Part shown: positions 12,371-22,205 of the stretch, piece after piece | How positions within the stretch are numbered: the stretch's first letter is position 1 | Layout of the letters: each line of letters opens with the position of its first letter | NCBI RefSeq assembly: GCF_000143535.2 | Contig: NC_037310.1 | Coordinates: forward strand, 496,001 to 560,000 | Direction of reading: 5' to 3' | From: Botrytis cinerea B05.10 | Lineage: Eukaryota > Ascomycota > Leotiomycetes > Helotiales > Sclerotiniaceae | DNA: 64,000 nt | Notes under the pieces: generated by a model | What the model saw: the letters and a program-made list of their open reading frames with translations, nothing else | The model's database searches: none | What the model was told of the DNA's origin: nothing | Program-made: the position numbers and the translations under genes

Positions 12371-13163
12371 ATGGCTCCAATCAATTTTGGCGTTCTCATG
12401 ATACCTTATCAAACAGTCGACGCTGCCATGCCTTTGGATGTTCTGGGCTCATGTGTAAGTCAAATGACTCTGGGAGAATTTCAGAGCGCTGGTTTTAAAT
12501 TAATATTATACGTAGTCCAAATCAATGATGGAAGCTTGCCAGTCTCCTGAGGCTCCGGAAATTGATCGCTTGCTCCCTCACGCAATTGATATCAATTTCT
12601 TTCATATCAATGAAACCTTGGTAAGATACTCAGAATTGGAAGTTCAGAGCATAATCTGAGATTGGAAATAGGAACCGGTTGAGCTCACTGCTGGATTCAA
12701 AGTGGTGCCAACAACCACTATCAACGATTGTCCACCACTTGATTACCTCCTCATTGGCGGCACAATACCAACCTACCAACTCCCTGAATCTTTCAAAAGC
12801 TTTATCTGTGCCCATGTTGGAGCAGGCAAGGGTCTTTTCACTACATGTACTGGTGCCATAGCCGTTGCCCAGACAGGAATCCTCGATGGAAAGAAAGCAA
12901 CGGTGAATCATTCTTACATTGGATACGCCAAGAAACATTCTCCAAAAGTAAATTGGACGATCAATGCTCAATGGGTTGTTGATGGAAATATTTGGACGGC
13001 TGGTGGTGCTTGTGCTGGGATGGATATGATGGCTAGTTGGGTAATCGATAGGGCTGGGATGGATCTTGCAAAATTGGGATTTGAAGGTTTGGATTATGAA
13101 CCTAGGGATGTGAGAGGTGATCGGGTCTTTCCTCAGAAACATCACCATATTGTTGAAGCTTGA
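12371..13163 (+). CDS. DJ-1/PfpI (ThiJ) superfamily protein
   Basis: Exons 12371-12454, 12516-12620 and 12672-13163 (donors GTAAGT and GTAAGA; acceptors CGTAG and AATAG) join in frame to 226 aa, the usual length for this family. The fold starts with a beta strand (NFGVLMIPYQTVDAAMPLDVLG). It continues through a GGTIPTYQ-type segment and reaches the nucleophile elbow TTCTGAIAVAQTG, where the Cys is the expected nucleophile. The ending NWTINAQWVVDGNIWTAGGACAGMDMMASWV matches the family's C-terminal helix region. Members include glyoxalase III/deglycase-like enzymes, amidases and isonitrile hydratases. I cannot assign the substrate. No signal peptide is seen, so it is probably cytosolic. Confidence 0.87.
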
Positions 13164-14609
13164 AGGATCTCGGAGGAGTGAAGGGGCGTGGGCAGAGATA
13201 GCAGTTCTTTATTAAGAGGCTTAGCATTGCATCCAAGAAAGAATGGTGAGCACTTGACACGAGATAAACAATTAAACCCAAAAGTTCTTGTACTCAGAGA
13301 TGAGGATTTATGGGTAGACATCTGCTTGCTGTAATTATCACAAACCCCAATTGCCGCGCTGAAGAATGTACGGACCTGGTGAGCAAACGAAATCAAAGAC
13401 CCCCCAACCCCCAAGACAAATTTGCCAAATAGCTTTCACATTGGAGCGTCGTCCGCTGGGACAGATCAACTCGCGAAACAGCGGTTCAAAGAATTGGCGA
13501 GGATGATTTTGAGTATCAGTCAGTGATAGGGGGAGTAATCTCAAGGAGGGACTCGGATCACCACCGATTTGGAAACACCAAACGTATTGAAGAATATGTC
13601 GAATGAGCAGCGGAGCAAGTTTAATGGATCTTGTCTTGGAAACTGGCTGGCCATTAGTCGGTTTCAGGTCAAGCAATTCGAATGCCGTGATTACTCCTCG
13701 CCCAGAGTTTCTTGGATTGTGCTTTACGCTGCCCTGACTGACTGACCTCGAATGCCGTGATTACTCTTCACCCAGAGTTTCTTGGATTGTGCTTTACGCT
13801 GGCCTGACTGACCTCGAAATGCATTGTTCTTCTTGCGAGTTAACCCCAGAAGGATTGTTGAGACGAGGGAGGAATGTCGAAGCCAAGAACGAATACTATT
13901 GGCCTTCCAGTCTCGTCCCGTGGGCGCAATGACCGAGACAATTATTCTTACTCCGACAAGACATCTGTCGGCAGACGTCTCTCCACATAGATAAGAACGA
14001 ACCTGGCACAGGTATATGCACACACACACCATTCCGGAATCAGAGATACATGTTGCTTGTTTGTTTGTTTGTTTGTTTGTTTGTTTGTTTGTTGACTGTG
14101 GTGCAATTTAGAAAGGCTGGCCATCAAGTTTGGTATATCGTAACCAAGATACTGTGGTGGATTCGCAGCATTTATGCCATTTACCCAGAATCTCCCTCCG
14201 CTCCGCTCCTCTCCTCTCCTCTCCTCTCCTCTCCGTAAGTGCGCCACCCCGTCGTCATTGTTCGTTGATGTGATAACGATAAGGCCAATCGTCCGAATCA
14301 TTTGGTCAATGGAACATGTGCATGTGCGTGAGTGAGGGCGTGCACCAAAGATTTCTTTGGTTGAAGGGGAACCATTTCTCCTTTTTTAAATTAACAACTT
14401 AATGCCTACGTCCCTTATTGTACAAGTATTTATTGATATATCTCAATTCACAAAAGATACTCCTATATTTCTATTGTCGTCCATTTCAAAATGTGTTTGG
14501 GAGTGCAGTAACATCAGTTCTCATTTACATTCTTTGCACTCTACCATTCCACTCTACACTTTCTGATGTTGTGCCTCGACACGCTGACAACCCACCATAT
14601 ATCAATAAA
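13164..14609. other. intergenic with short tandem repeats, upstream of the lipase gene
   Basis: Besides the 70-bp duplication there is a (TTTG)n run at about 14056-14093 and a (CTCTC)n run at about 14204-14234. Open frames across the repeats are by-products of the repeats. The frame of the downstream lipase runs upstream to 14418, but those codons look like 5' leader sequence, not protein. Confidence 0.6.
13679..13816. repeat. direct tandem duplication, period 70 bp
   Basis: Two adjacent copies (about 13679-13748 and 13749-13816) share the run from CGAATGCCGTGATTACTC to GCTTTACGCTG and differ at only a few bases (CCTCGCCC against CTTCACCC, GCCC against GGCC). Both end in CTGACTGACCTCG-like sequence. 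The copies are non-coding. They lie between the DJ-1 gene and the lipase gene. Confidence 0.9.
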
Positions 14610-17600
14610 ATGCTACTTTTATACCAAGCTGGAAGCGTGAAGATAGGAGAAATAGTTCGGTATAATGTTACGTATACGCCGGCGCACGATAGGATTCTTC
14701 CTTCTCCGGCAAGACTTCACCTGAAGATCAAGAACACTTCTGCCATAGCACTCCGAGCAGCCTTCGTCCACGGTCCTTATACTCTTTACGCAGCAGCATA
14801 TCCCTCCACCTTCAATCCGAATGTCAAGTTTGAGAATCCTAGACGAGATGGTGTACCTGAGTTCGAGCCCAATCTAAAAGCCGGAGGTTCCTTCTCGACG
14901 GAACTTGTTGTTCCAGAAGATGTGCGCAGAACGGCCGGGAGTGCAAATCGGGATGGAAGATCGCCTGGCAGAGATGATTCGGATGTGAAAAGTGTTACTT
15001 GGATCATTGAAGTTACGTCGCAGGTTGTCTTTTCCAATTCTGCCAGCGTGAATTACGAAATTCTGCTAGGCCGGGACGAAAAAAGTCTATCGTTAGGGTT
15101 TGCTTCGGGATCGATGTTGGGAGGCACAGCGCCAGTGCCTGGACAACTTCATGACCACCAACAGAGTCAAGGAGCGAAGGATGGCCATCATGCGGCATTG
15201 CCGAGGGGTATATATTCCAGGGCTCTACGAGTAAAGGTTGATGATACTGCAAGTCTATGGAATACTCCGAAGATGGACGGTAGGGACGAGGCAGCGGAGG
15301 AACAAAGGTCGAAGGGCAAGAATAAGGATGCGCCAGTTGAAGATGCCACAGGGAAGGGTCATATCGAAGAAAAGCCGAGGAAGAAGCGAGCAAAAAATGT
15401 ACATTTGGTGGTTTTGACACACGGATTGCACAGCAATCTGGGTGCCGATATGCTATTCTTAAAGGAGAGTATAGACGCGACAGTCAAGCAAGCCAAGATT
15501 GATGCAAAGGTTCGGAAAGCGAAAAAGAAACAAGAGGAGAAGCAGAAAAAGGCAGCCGGACGCGCCGAAAACCAAAATGCACAGGGTGAAGGTACATCAA
15601 ATGGAGAAACGAGTACAGAAGGACGTCCCGAGGAAGAGGAAGAAACAGACGATGAATCCGACGACGAGGAAGAAGTCATTGTACGAGGGTTTTCTGGAAA
15701 TGCCGTCCGAACTGAAAGAGGAATTAAATACCTAGGAAAAAGACTTGCCAAATATGTTCTCACGATGACATACCCAGATCAACCATTTCGACCTACCCTC
15801 AAGAAGTCAGCAACTGAAGCCCTCTCTCATGCTCTTAAGCCTGATTCTTCAAAGTTGACGGATGTTGCTGGGAAACCAGCACATGAGAATAGCAGCATCA
15901 TTAAAGCGCCACAAGATGTTGACCTTCCTTATCATTTTACCAGTATTAGTTTCATTGCTCATTCTCTCGGCGGATTGGTACAAACATATGCCGTTGCATA
16001 CATTCAAAAACATTCACCGCAATTCTTCGACATAATCAAGCCAATAAATTTCATTGCACTTGCTTCACCATTCTTGGGTCTTAGCAATGAGAACCCGTTG
16101 TATGTCAAATTTGCATTGGATTTTGGATTGGTCGGTCGTACAGGCCAAGATCTTGGACTGACATGGCGAGCACCAACCATCGCAAGAAGTGGTTGGGGTG
16201 CGCTGGTTGGAAATATTGGAGAAAGTGCACATAAGAGACTTGATGGCGAATCTGCGCCAGAAGCAAAGCCACTTTTACGAATTCTACCAACTGGACCCGC
16301 ACATACTGTTCTTAAGAAATTTCGACATCGCACAGTCTATTCAAATGTTGTTAATGATGGGATCGTGCCCCTAAGAACTAGTTGTTTACTCTTTCTCGAT
16401 TGGCAAAGCCTGGGTCGAGTGGAGAAAGCTAGGAGGGAAAACGGTCTCGTTGGTACCATGGCGGAATGGAGTTGGGCTGAATTGACTGGGGCGAATTCTG
16501 GGTCACCAGCAAAGAAACAGGCACCTTGGTCTGAGGAGGAAGTCAGCGACATGGATGATATTGGGGCAACTGCTTCTCCTAACCCATTACCAAGACTTGA
16601 AACCGAAGTACCACAACCTCCAGAAAATGTTATGGATGACGATAAGCGAAGTGTTAAAAATGCAGAGATGCCTGGCCATTCCACTATATCTTCTATAGAA
16701 GGTAGAAATAGTAACGAGCTCGGAAGCCCAACGTCTACATCTTTTACATCCAATAACAATGGACCGCTTGCAAGTCTATTTGGATTTTTTCGCTCTAACC
16801 CTTCCCCAAAATCCCATGCTCATCAGCCTAAGCATTCGAAAATATACAAAAGAAGTCAAACTATCAAGCTCACCAACGATAGTGGTTCGTCGACACCATC
16901 ATCTCTACCATCCCCAACTCCAGAGGGCCACCAAAAAGCTTCGACGGGAGAAACCGAAACTCAAGATACAGATCATCTATCAGCACCTCCCAAAACAACC
17001 TTTTTTGAATCAGCCGGTGATCTTCTCAAGCCACCTCTACCATCTACAGAATTTTTGATTGATCCAGCCTCCCGTGCTCGAACAATCTTCCATGATCGTG
17101 TATACCATCCTTCGGATATTCCTCCACCACCTCTGAAAAAGAGGTCCACGATACTTCGAAGACGAAATTCTTCTGTTTCTGAACCTACTCCGCCAACACC
17201 TACTTCTCATACCGATAGCCAACTTTCAGCCTTGGATTATGACGATCCTAAGAATACCACTCCGTCTCGTCCTCCAAATACTGTTGTCGACTCTTCAGCA
17301 ATGAAAGTCGAAGAGAAGATTGCTAGAGCTTATCATCGGGATTTAAGTTGGCGAAAGGTTCTCGTCAGCTTAGAACCTGATGCCCATAACAACATGATTG
17401 TGAGAAGAATGTTTGCCAATGCATATGGGTGGCCAGTGATCAAACATCTTTGTGATACCCATTTCTCCGACGATGCAATTGCGAGAAGGAAAGATGAAGA
17501 TAGTGGAGGACAAGAAAGAGCTAAAGGTGCAGGGGAGGCTCCAGGCTCAGAAGGACAAGAAGTCAAATCTGCAATGGATACAATAAATGCAGAGAAGAGG

Positions 17601-18161
17601 GATAAGGATCGTGAAAGACTTACAAGACATGATCGTACGAATTCGGAAGCTAGGGAAGCGAGAGATTCCGTCCCAGCACTTGGAACTTCTACCTCATCAA
17701 TGGGACCGCCCCCCGCACCGTCAAGAAGTGCAAGTTGGTCAAGGAATAAACAAGATGGATATGAGAGTTCCGGGTGGAGTGATAGAGATTGGGTTGATAG
17801 TGCAGATGATAGTGAAGAGGACGAGAACAAACCGGCCGCTTCTGGCTGGAACTGGACAGAGAAGATTGTCGGGAAAGGTTCAAATGCACATCGAAGTCAA
17901 AGTACCAGTCCTAAGGAAAAAGGAACTGATAAAAAAGAAATTGCCAAGTTTCTAGCGAAGGAACCTTTGGTTGCGAGTCCCGACCCAATTGAAGGGGCAG
18001 ATAAAGAATTGGGACGAGCTGGAGTGGCCAGTGGAGATTCTTCTCTCCCGGTTCTTACCCAAGATATAGCTGGGATGAGTATAGGGTTAGATGGAACAGG
18101 CGCAGGTGGATCCGAAGTAATACCTAAACATGAGCTTATGCCGGCAGCTAAGAAGGATTAA
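14610..18161 (+). CDS. DUF676-family serine hydrolase/lipase (ROG1-like), 1183 aa
   Basis: Single exon. I start at the ATG at 14610 because the family begins with a sequence like MLLLYQAGSVKIGEIVRY; the 64 codons upstream show no family character. DUF676 proteins are alpha/beta hydrolases, and yeast ROG1 and its relatives act on monoacylglycerol or phospholipid, often on lipid droplets or membranes. Visible catalytic features are the oxyanion-side LTHGLHSN near residue 270, the nucleophile elbow AHSLGG near 450, an Asp in NDGIVPL near 582 and a His in GWPVIKH near 940. The N-terminal ~200 residues form a separate beta-rich region. Long disordered insertions are present: a Lys/Glu-rich coiled stretch and acidic run (about 300-360), a Ser/Pro-rich region (about 640-900) and a charged C-terminal tail (about 960-1183). 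Length matches filamentous-fungal homologues, which are longer than the yeast proteins. Confidence 0.88.
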   Translation: MLLLYQAGSVKIGEIVRYNVTYTPAHDRILPSPARLHLKIKNTSAIALRAAFVHGPYTLYAAAYPSTFNPNVKFENPRRDGVPEFEPNLKAGGSFSTELVVPEDVRRTAGSANRDGRSPGRDDSDVKSVTWIIEVTSQVVFSNSASVNYEILLGRDEKSLSLGFASGSMLGGTAPVPGQLHDHQQSQGAKDGHHAALPRGIYSRALRVKVDDTASLWNTPKMDGRDEAAEEQRSKGKNKDAPVEDATGKGHIEEKPRKKRAKNVHLVVLTHGLHSNLGADMLFLKESIDATVKQAKIDAKVRKAKKKQEEKQKKAAGRAENQNAQGEGTSNGETSTEGRPEEEEETDDESDDEEEVIVRGFSGNAVRTERGIKYLGKRLAKYVLTMTYPDQPFRPTLKKSATEALSHALKPDSSKLTDVAGKPAHENSSIIKAPQDVDLPYHFTSISFIAHSLGGLVQTYAVAYIQKHSPQFFDIIKPINFIALASPFLGLSNENPLYVKFALDFGLVGRTGQDLGLTWRAPTIARSGWGALVGNIGESAHKRLDGESAPEAKPLLRILPTGPAHTVLKKFRHRTVYSNVVNDGIVPLRTSCLLFLDWQSLGRVEKARRENGLVGTMAEWSWAELTGANSGSPAKKQAPWSEEEVSDMDDIGATASPNPLPRLETEVPQPPENVMDDDKRSVKNAEMPGHSTISSIEGRNSNELGSPTSTSFTSNNNGPLASLFGFFRSNPSPKSHAHQPKHSKIYKRSQTIKLTNDSGSSTPSSLPSPTPEGHQKASTGETETQDTDHLSAPPKTTFFESAGDLLKPPLPSTEFLIDPASRARTIFHDRVYHPSDIPPPPLKKRSTILRRRNSSVSEPTPPTPTSHTDSQLSALDYDDPKNTTPSRPPNTVVDSSAMKVEEKIARAYHRDLSWRKVLVSLEPDAHNNMIVRRMFANAYGWPVIKHLCDTHFSDDAIARRKDEDSGGQERAKGAGEAPGSEGQEVKSAMDTINAEKRDKDRERLTRHDRTNSEAREARDSVPALGTSTSSMGPPPAPSRSASWSRNKQDGYESSGWSDRDWVDSADDSEEDENKPAASGWNWTEKIVGKGSNAHRSQSTSPKEKGTDKKEIAKFLAKEPLVASPDPIEGADKELGRAGVASGDSSLPVLTQDIAGMSIGLDGTGAGGSEVIPKHELMPAAKKD

Positions 18162-18802
18162 TGTGCACTGACGAAAGGAGGATAGGAATGAATTTTAATT
18201 TAAGGATATGATATGACTGCATAGCCATGGAGTTTTCGTTTTGCTAGATAGCATAGATGTATACTTTTACCGTAAGAGATAGATATTCGAACTGAACTTT
18301 TGAGAATTTTTACCTTTATTTCACTTATCACTTTTTCGTCCTGTGAATTCATGATTAACAAGTTTGCGACACCTCTGTCAGATTGCCCCGTGGGCTCGAA
18401 AAATGCACCCATAGGCTTCCGAGGCTTCATCAAATGCACAGCAAACAATTCTCTTTTCCTTTTCTAATCCTGATACACTCCCAAACCTGCAAATTTGCAG
18501 CTGCACAATAGAATTCGAATTTGGAATTTGGAATTTGGAATTCAACATACCTACCTACCTACCTAGGTAGGTAGGTACGCAAAACCCTGCCTGCCGTCAG
18601 TTCAGTTCAGTTCAGTTCAGTTGATTAATTAGGTAGGTAGGTAGGTAGCGAACCTCAGGTTCTTCTTCTTCTTCTTCTTCGCCTTCGCCTTTCTTTCTTT
18701 CCTTTCTTTCTTTCCTTTCTTTCTTTCCTTTCTTTCTTTCCTTTCTTTCTTTCCTTCCTTATATCCTTATATCCCCTAGGTAGGTAGGTAGGTAATTTCA
18801 TT

Positions 18803-18838
<36 letters not shown>

Positions 18839-19694
18839 CCTTGCTTTTGTATTTTCCTACCTATTCATCTCCCATTTTTTTTTATTTCTTTTTTTCTTTT
18901 TTTCTTTATTTATTTATTTACTTCCATTCACCTCTTCCATATCTACTGACTCGACTCGACTCGACTCGACTCGACGCTAATAAGTGAATAAGTGAATGAA
19001 TATGCATTCCATACCTACCTACCTACCTACCTACCTACCCAGGAGAAAAATTTGTTATATAGGTATGCATGTACTAGGTACCTAGGTAAGTTAAGTTACT
19101 TTAAAAAACAGATGAGAGAAGCCTGAATGAATCCCAAGAAGAACGCAGCCTATATATACATTGTCTGATATTCCATATGTGACCGGATTCGAATCGAACA
19201 CTGAATACAACTAACTAACTAACTGCACGTCGTCTAGAAACTATGACTATCATTTGCATTATCTCAAAGTTTCTAGTAAGCATCAAGGTGCCAGGTAAAA
19301 AGTAAGTCATTTCTAGTAATTCTATATACATTAAGCTAAATCCACCCTTGGGCGAAGAAGAAAATTATTCGTAAAAAAGGTATAGATCGTTGGTCGTTAT
19401 ATAGTCATTAGTAAACTCCATATCCGCCAGTTGGGTATTGAACCGGAGTTGTTGCTCCATATAAACGAGATAGCCATAGCCATATCTCCCAGCCACCGTT
19501 CCCTTCCACCCGTGTCCGTACCCCTTTTACCCATTCAACCATCCGTCCATCCATACCCCCATAGGTCCGTAGTCATTGTGTTATCCAACCTGAATTTCAT
19601 AATGATTGGTTCATAATCAAACGTAACCGTCTCGTCCACCCTAAATTATTTATCCATTTACCAGAACAATATTTCTCTAGGCGACAAAATTAGA
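18162..19694. repeat. dense microsatellite cluster between lipase and RBR ligase genes
   Basis: Between about 18520 and 19040 the sequence runs through many simple repeats. They are (GAATTTG)n at 18520-18540, (CTAC)n joined to (GTAG)n as an inverted pair at 18548-18577, (TTCAG)n at 18599-18620, (TAGG)n at about 18630-18648, (TTC)n at 18659-18680, (CTTTC/CTTT)n at 18690-18758, another TAGG run at 18777-18794, (TC)n at about 18804-18836, (GACTC)n at 18949-18975 and (CTAC)n at 19014-19038. No gene is seen. The two flanking genes are convergent. Confidence 0.9.
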
Positions 19695-22205
19695 TCAAGA
19701 TGCTGGTTCCGCAGGTGGAGCACCAGGAGCAACGTGATTTCTCCAAGCATCCACTCTATTCCTTCCACTACCAAGCCCAGCGAGTGTTGATGACTTGATC
19801 TTCTTCTCCTTCTCCTTTGTTTTTGATGCAGAGCTAGAGACTCTGGAAGGAGTAGCAGAAGCTCTTGAAGCTGGCGCATGGATAGCTGCTTCAGCCGCAT
19901 AATCAGTTCTTGTTCTTCTCGGCACCACGATATCTGACGCCCTTCGTGTATGACCAGTGCCTCTTGCAGTGTCCCGAGTGGTATGTCTTCTAACAAGACC
20001 CGGTGCCACAGGTGGCTCAGGTACAGGAGCTGGAGCAACTGCAGGGTAACGATCAGTCATTTCATCAACAGTTGGACTTGCCGCAGCCGCTCCTCGTGGT
20101 CTCAAAAATCCCGGAAGAAAATTAGTAACCCCAAGCCCAAAATTCATAACCCCACCGGGTTGAGCTAGTACATCACTAGCTTCGCGTATGTAATCTTGAT
20201 TCATGAAATGGTCTGCACCATTGCCGACCCCCTGAACCTCGCCTATTCCACCATTGTAGTTTGCGTCGCGATCATTCGTCGGCATTCCATCCGTACCCCA
20301 GTTTTGAAGCTGTCGAGCTAGTCTTTCATCTTCGCGTTCTTGACGACGTCTTTGATCGAGCTCTTCATTGTAGTTGGCAGGTGGTTGTCTTCTCGCTCTG
20401 TCTCGAGCATTTCTTGGGGGCGCTGCTGGATTTCTGACAGGAGCCTCTTGAACTGGAACGGGTTGAGGAACTTGCATGTCATCCAACCTATCATTCTCAG
20501 TCGTTTCGTAATTGAACCATGGGCAATTGCATGTCTTCCATTCCAATCCACAGACCATACAAAACTGTGCAGTGCAGTGACTTTAAAGACATTGTATGTT
20601 AGTTTCTTGACCACTCTAGCCTGACATGGATTCTTCACTTACCAAGTCATATGGTTACACCCCTCCTTCAACTCTACCATAGTCCTACAACTGTAACAAC
20701 GTTGCCATCCAGCTTTCTTCGCAGTTTCAAGCAATTTGTTGGTTTCCTCGTCTTTAGGACATTCTTTCGATCCATGCCATTTGCCATTACACAATGCGCA
20801 GACTTTTGTCTTACACCTCCCACAGGTTCCATATTTTTTCCCGTTCTCCTTGTGAATATTCTCGGGTTTGATCCATTCGCCACACTTCTTCGCAGGACAG
20901 TATATTCGATTTTTCGTAGTATATTCCTGATATTTCTTATTCCATAGTTTCTTGAAAGGTACATCGAATAGCTTTTCGACATGTTTCAATGGAATATGTT
21001 CTGCTGTACAACATTTTGGTGGCATATGTGCTGGATCATTAACAGACAGTCGGAATATTCGTTTGAGGCAAGAATGACACATTCGATGACCACAGCGTAG
21101 TTTGGCACATTTAGATTTGGGAATATCATCAGATAAACACGTTAGACATTCGACACTGCAATCATTAGGATACCACTTTTGCGCATTGATTTTATGGAAT
21201 AACTTACAGCTTTTCCGGTTCCGGGGGTGGCGGAGGGGGAGGTGGTGGACCGGATGAGAAGAAACTTCCTAGAAAACTACCACGGCGTTGTGATGATTGC
21301 GAAGTACTTGTATTTGCTATAGATGCTGGTGGTTTTGGCACTGCTGTATTACTCCTTCTCAGTACTGGCGCAGGTTCCGTGGTAATTCGAGTCGTTGCAC
21401 TCCTAAACAAGAATGTAATTAGCATTAAATCTCCATGTAAGATGCGCAAAGCAAATACACACCTCGAAAGTGGAGGACGTGATACGGGATCACCGGCGGT
21501 GACCTTAGTTCTACGCGACGCACTTTTCGATCCTGAGATTCCTATATCTGCGGGGCCCTTTGTAGGCGACCTGTCTTTATCCTCTTTCTTCACCCTCCTA
21601 GTTGAACTTGATCTTTTTGGTTGCTCCGGAACCACAGTCTTGGTTCTCTTCTTCGACTTGGAATCCATAGGTTGTACTGGGGAATTATCATCGTCTTCGG
21701 AATCACTACTAGATTCATCCACTTCGTCCCGACGTCTCCTTTCCGTTTTAGTCGCCTCCCGTGGCTTATTTTTACTTCCGCCCTCCTTCTTCCTCTCCCT
21801 CTCCCTCTCCCTCTCCCTCTCCCTTGGGGTGGCATAAACATAATCACCTCCCGATTTCTCCTCCCTCCCAGTCGCCTCTGATCGCGAATGATGTCCAGCA
21901 CCGTCTTCTGAAGTATGGTGTCGTCTTCTTCTCCTATGACTCGATGATTTTGTCGCATCGACTGTGGCACTTGAATCCGCGGGCATCTTTTCAGTTGCTG
22001 CTGCACTGTTGCGGGTCGATCGATTTGTCGAATTTCCCTCGAGTCTTTCTAGACGGATTCTCCGGACTTCAGAAACATCAGGCTCAACTGATGTGACTCC
22101 GCTCTCTCCTTCATTTCGACCTGATCGTGCTTTTTGACCTTTGCCATCTTCTAATTCGCCATCCCGAAATTTCGGCCTACGCCTTACTTTATTTATGAAC
22201 ATCAT
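19695..22205 (-). CDS. RBR (RING-IBR-RING) E3 ubiquitin ligase, 778 aa
   Basis: Exons 22205-21463, 21402-21208, 21155-20643 and 20580-19695 join in frame. The first intron (60 nt, GTGTGT...TTTAG) is itself open, so retention would keep the frame. RBR ligases accept ubiquitin from an E2 on a RING2 cysteine before passing it to substrate. The order seen is a basic, disordered N-terminal third with an Arg-Glu repeat, a poly-Pro run (PPPPPPPPPEPEK), then RING1 (ECLTC...CGHRMCHSC...PPKCC), IBR (YCPAKKCGEW...CGRCKTKVCALC) and RING2 (RCYSCRTMVELKEGCNHMTCHC...FCMVCG). The Cys of KEGC sits at the catalytic position. A long Arg/Gln- and Pro/Ala-rich C-terminal tail of about 280 residues follows. An in-frame stop lies upstream of the chosen start, but a small 5' exon cannot be excluded. 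Confidence 0.88.
21790..21830. repeat. in-gene CTCCCT hexanucleotide repeat encoding Arg-Glu repeats
   Basis: On the plus strand the (CTCCCT)n run is inside exon 1 of the RBR ligase. Read on the minus strand it encodes alternating Arg and Glu (RERERERERER) before KKEGG. Because the unit is 6 bp, length changes keep the frame. Confidence 0.85.

Noticed and set aside
14418..14609. N-terminal extension of the DUF676 lipase frame
   Set aside because: The 64 extra codons show no family similarity; the conserved start MLLLYQAG at 14610 fits better.
18802..18987. Ser-Leu repeat open frame
   Set aside because: Translation of the (TC)n microsatellite, not a gene.
19170..19200. B-box-like GATTCGAATCC as a possible tRNA gene
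   Set aside because: No A-box, no cloverleaf arms or acceptor stem could be found around it. A similar GGTTCGATTC at 57649 was rejected for the same reason.
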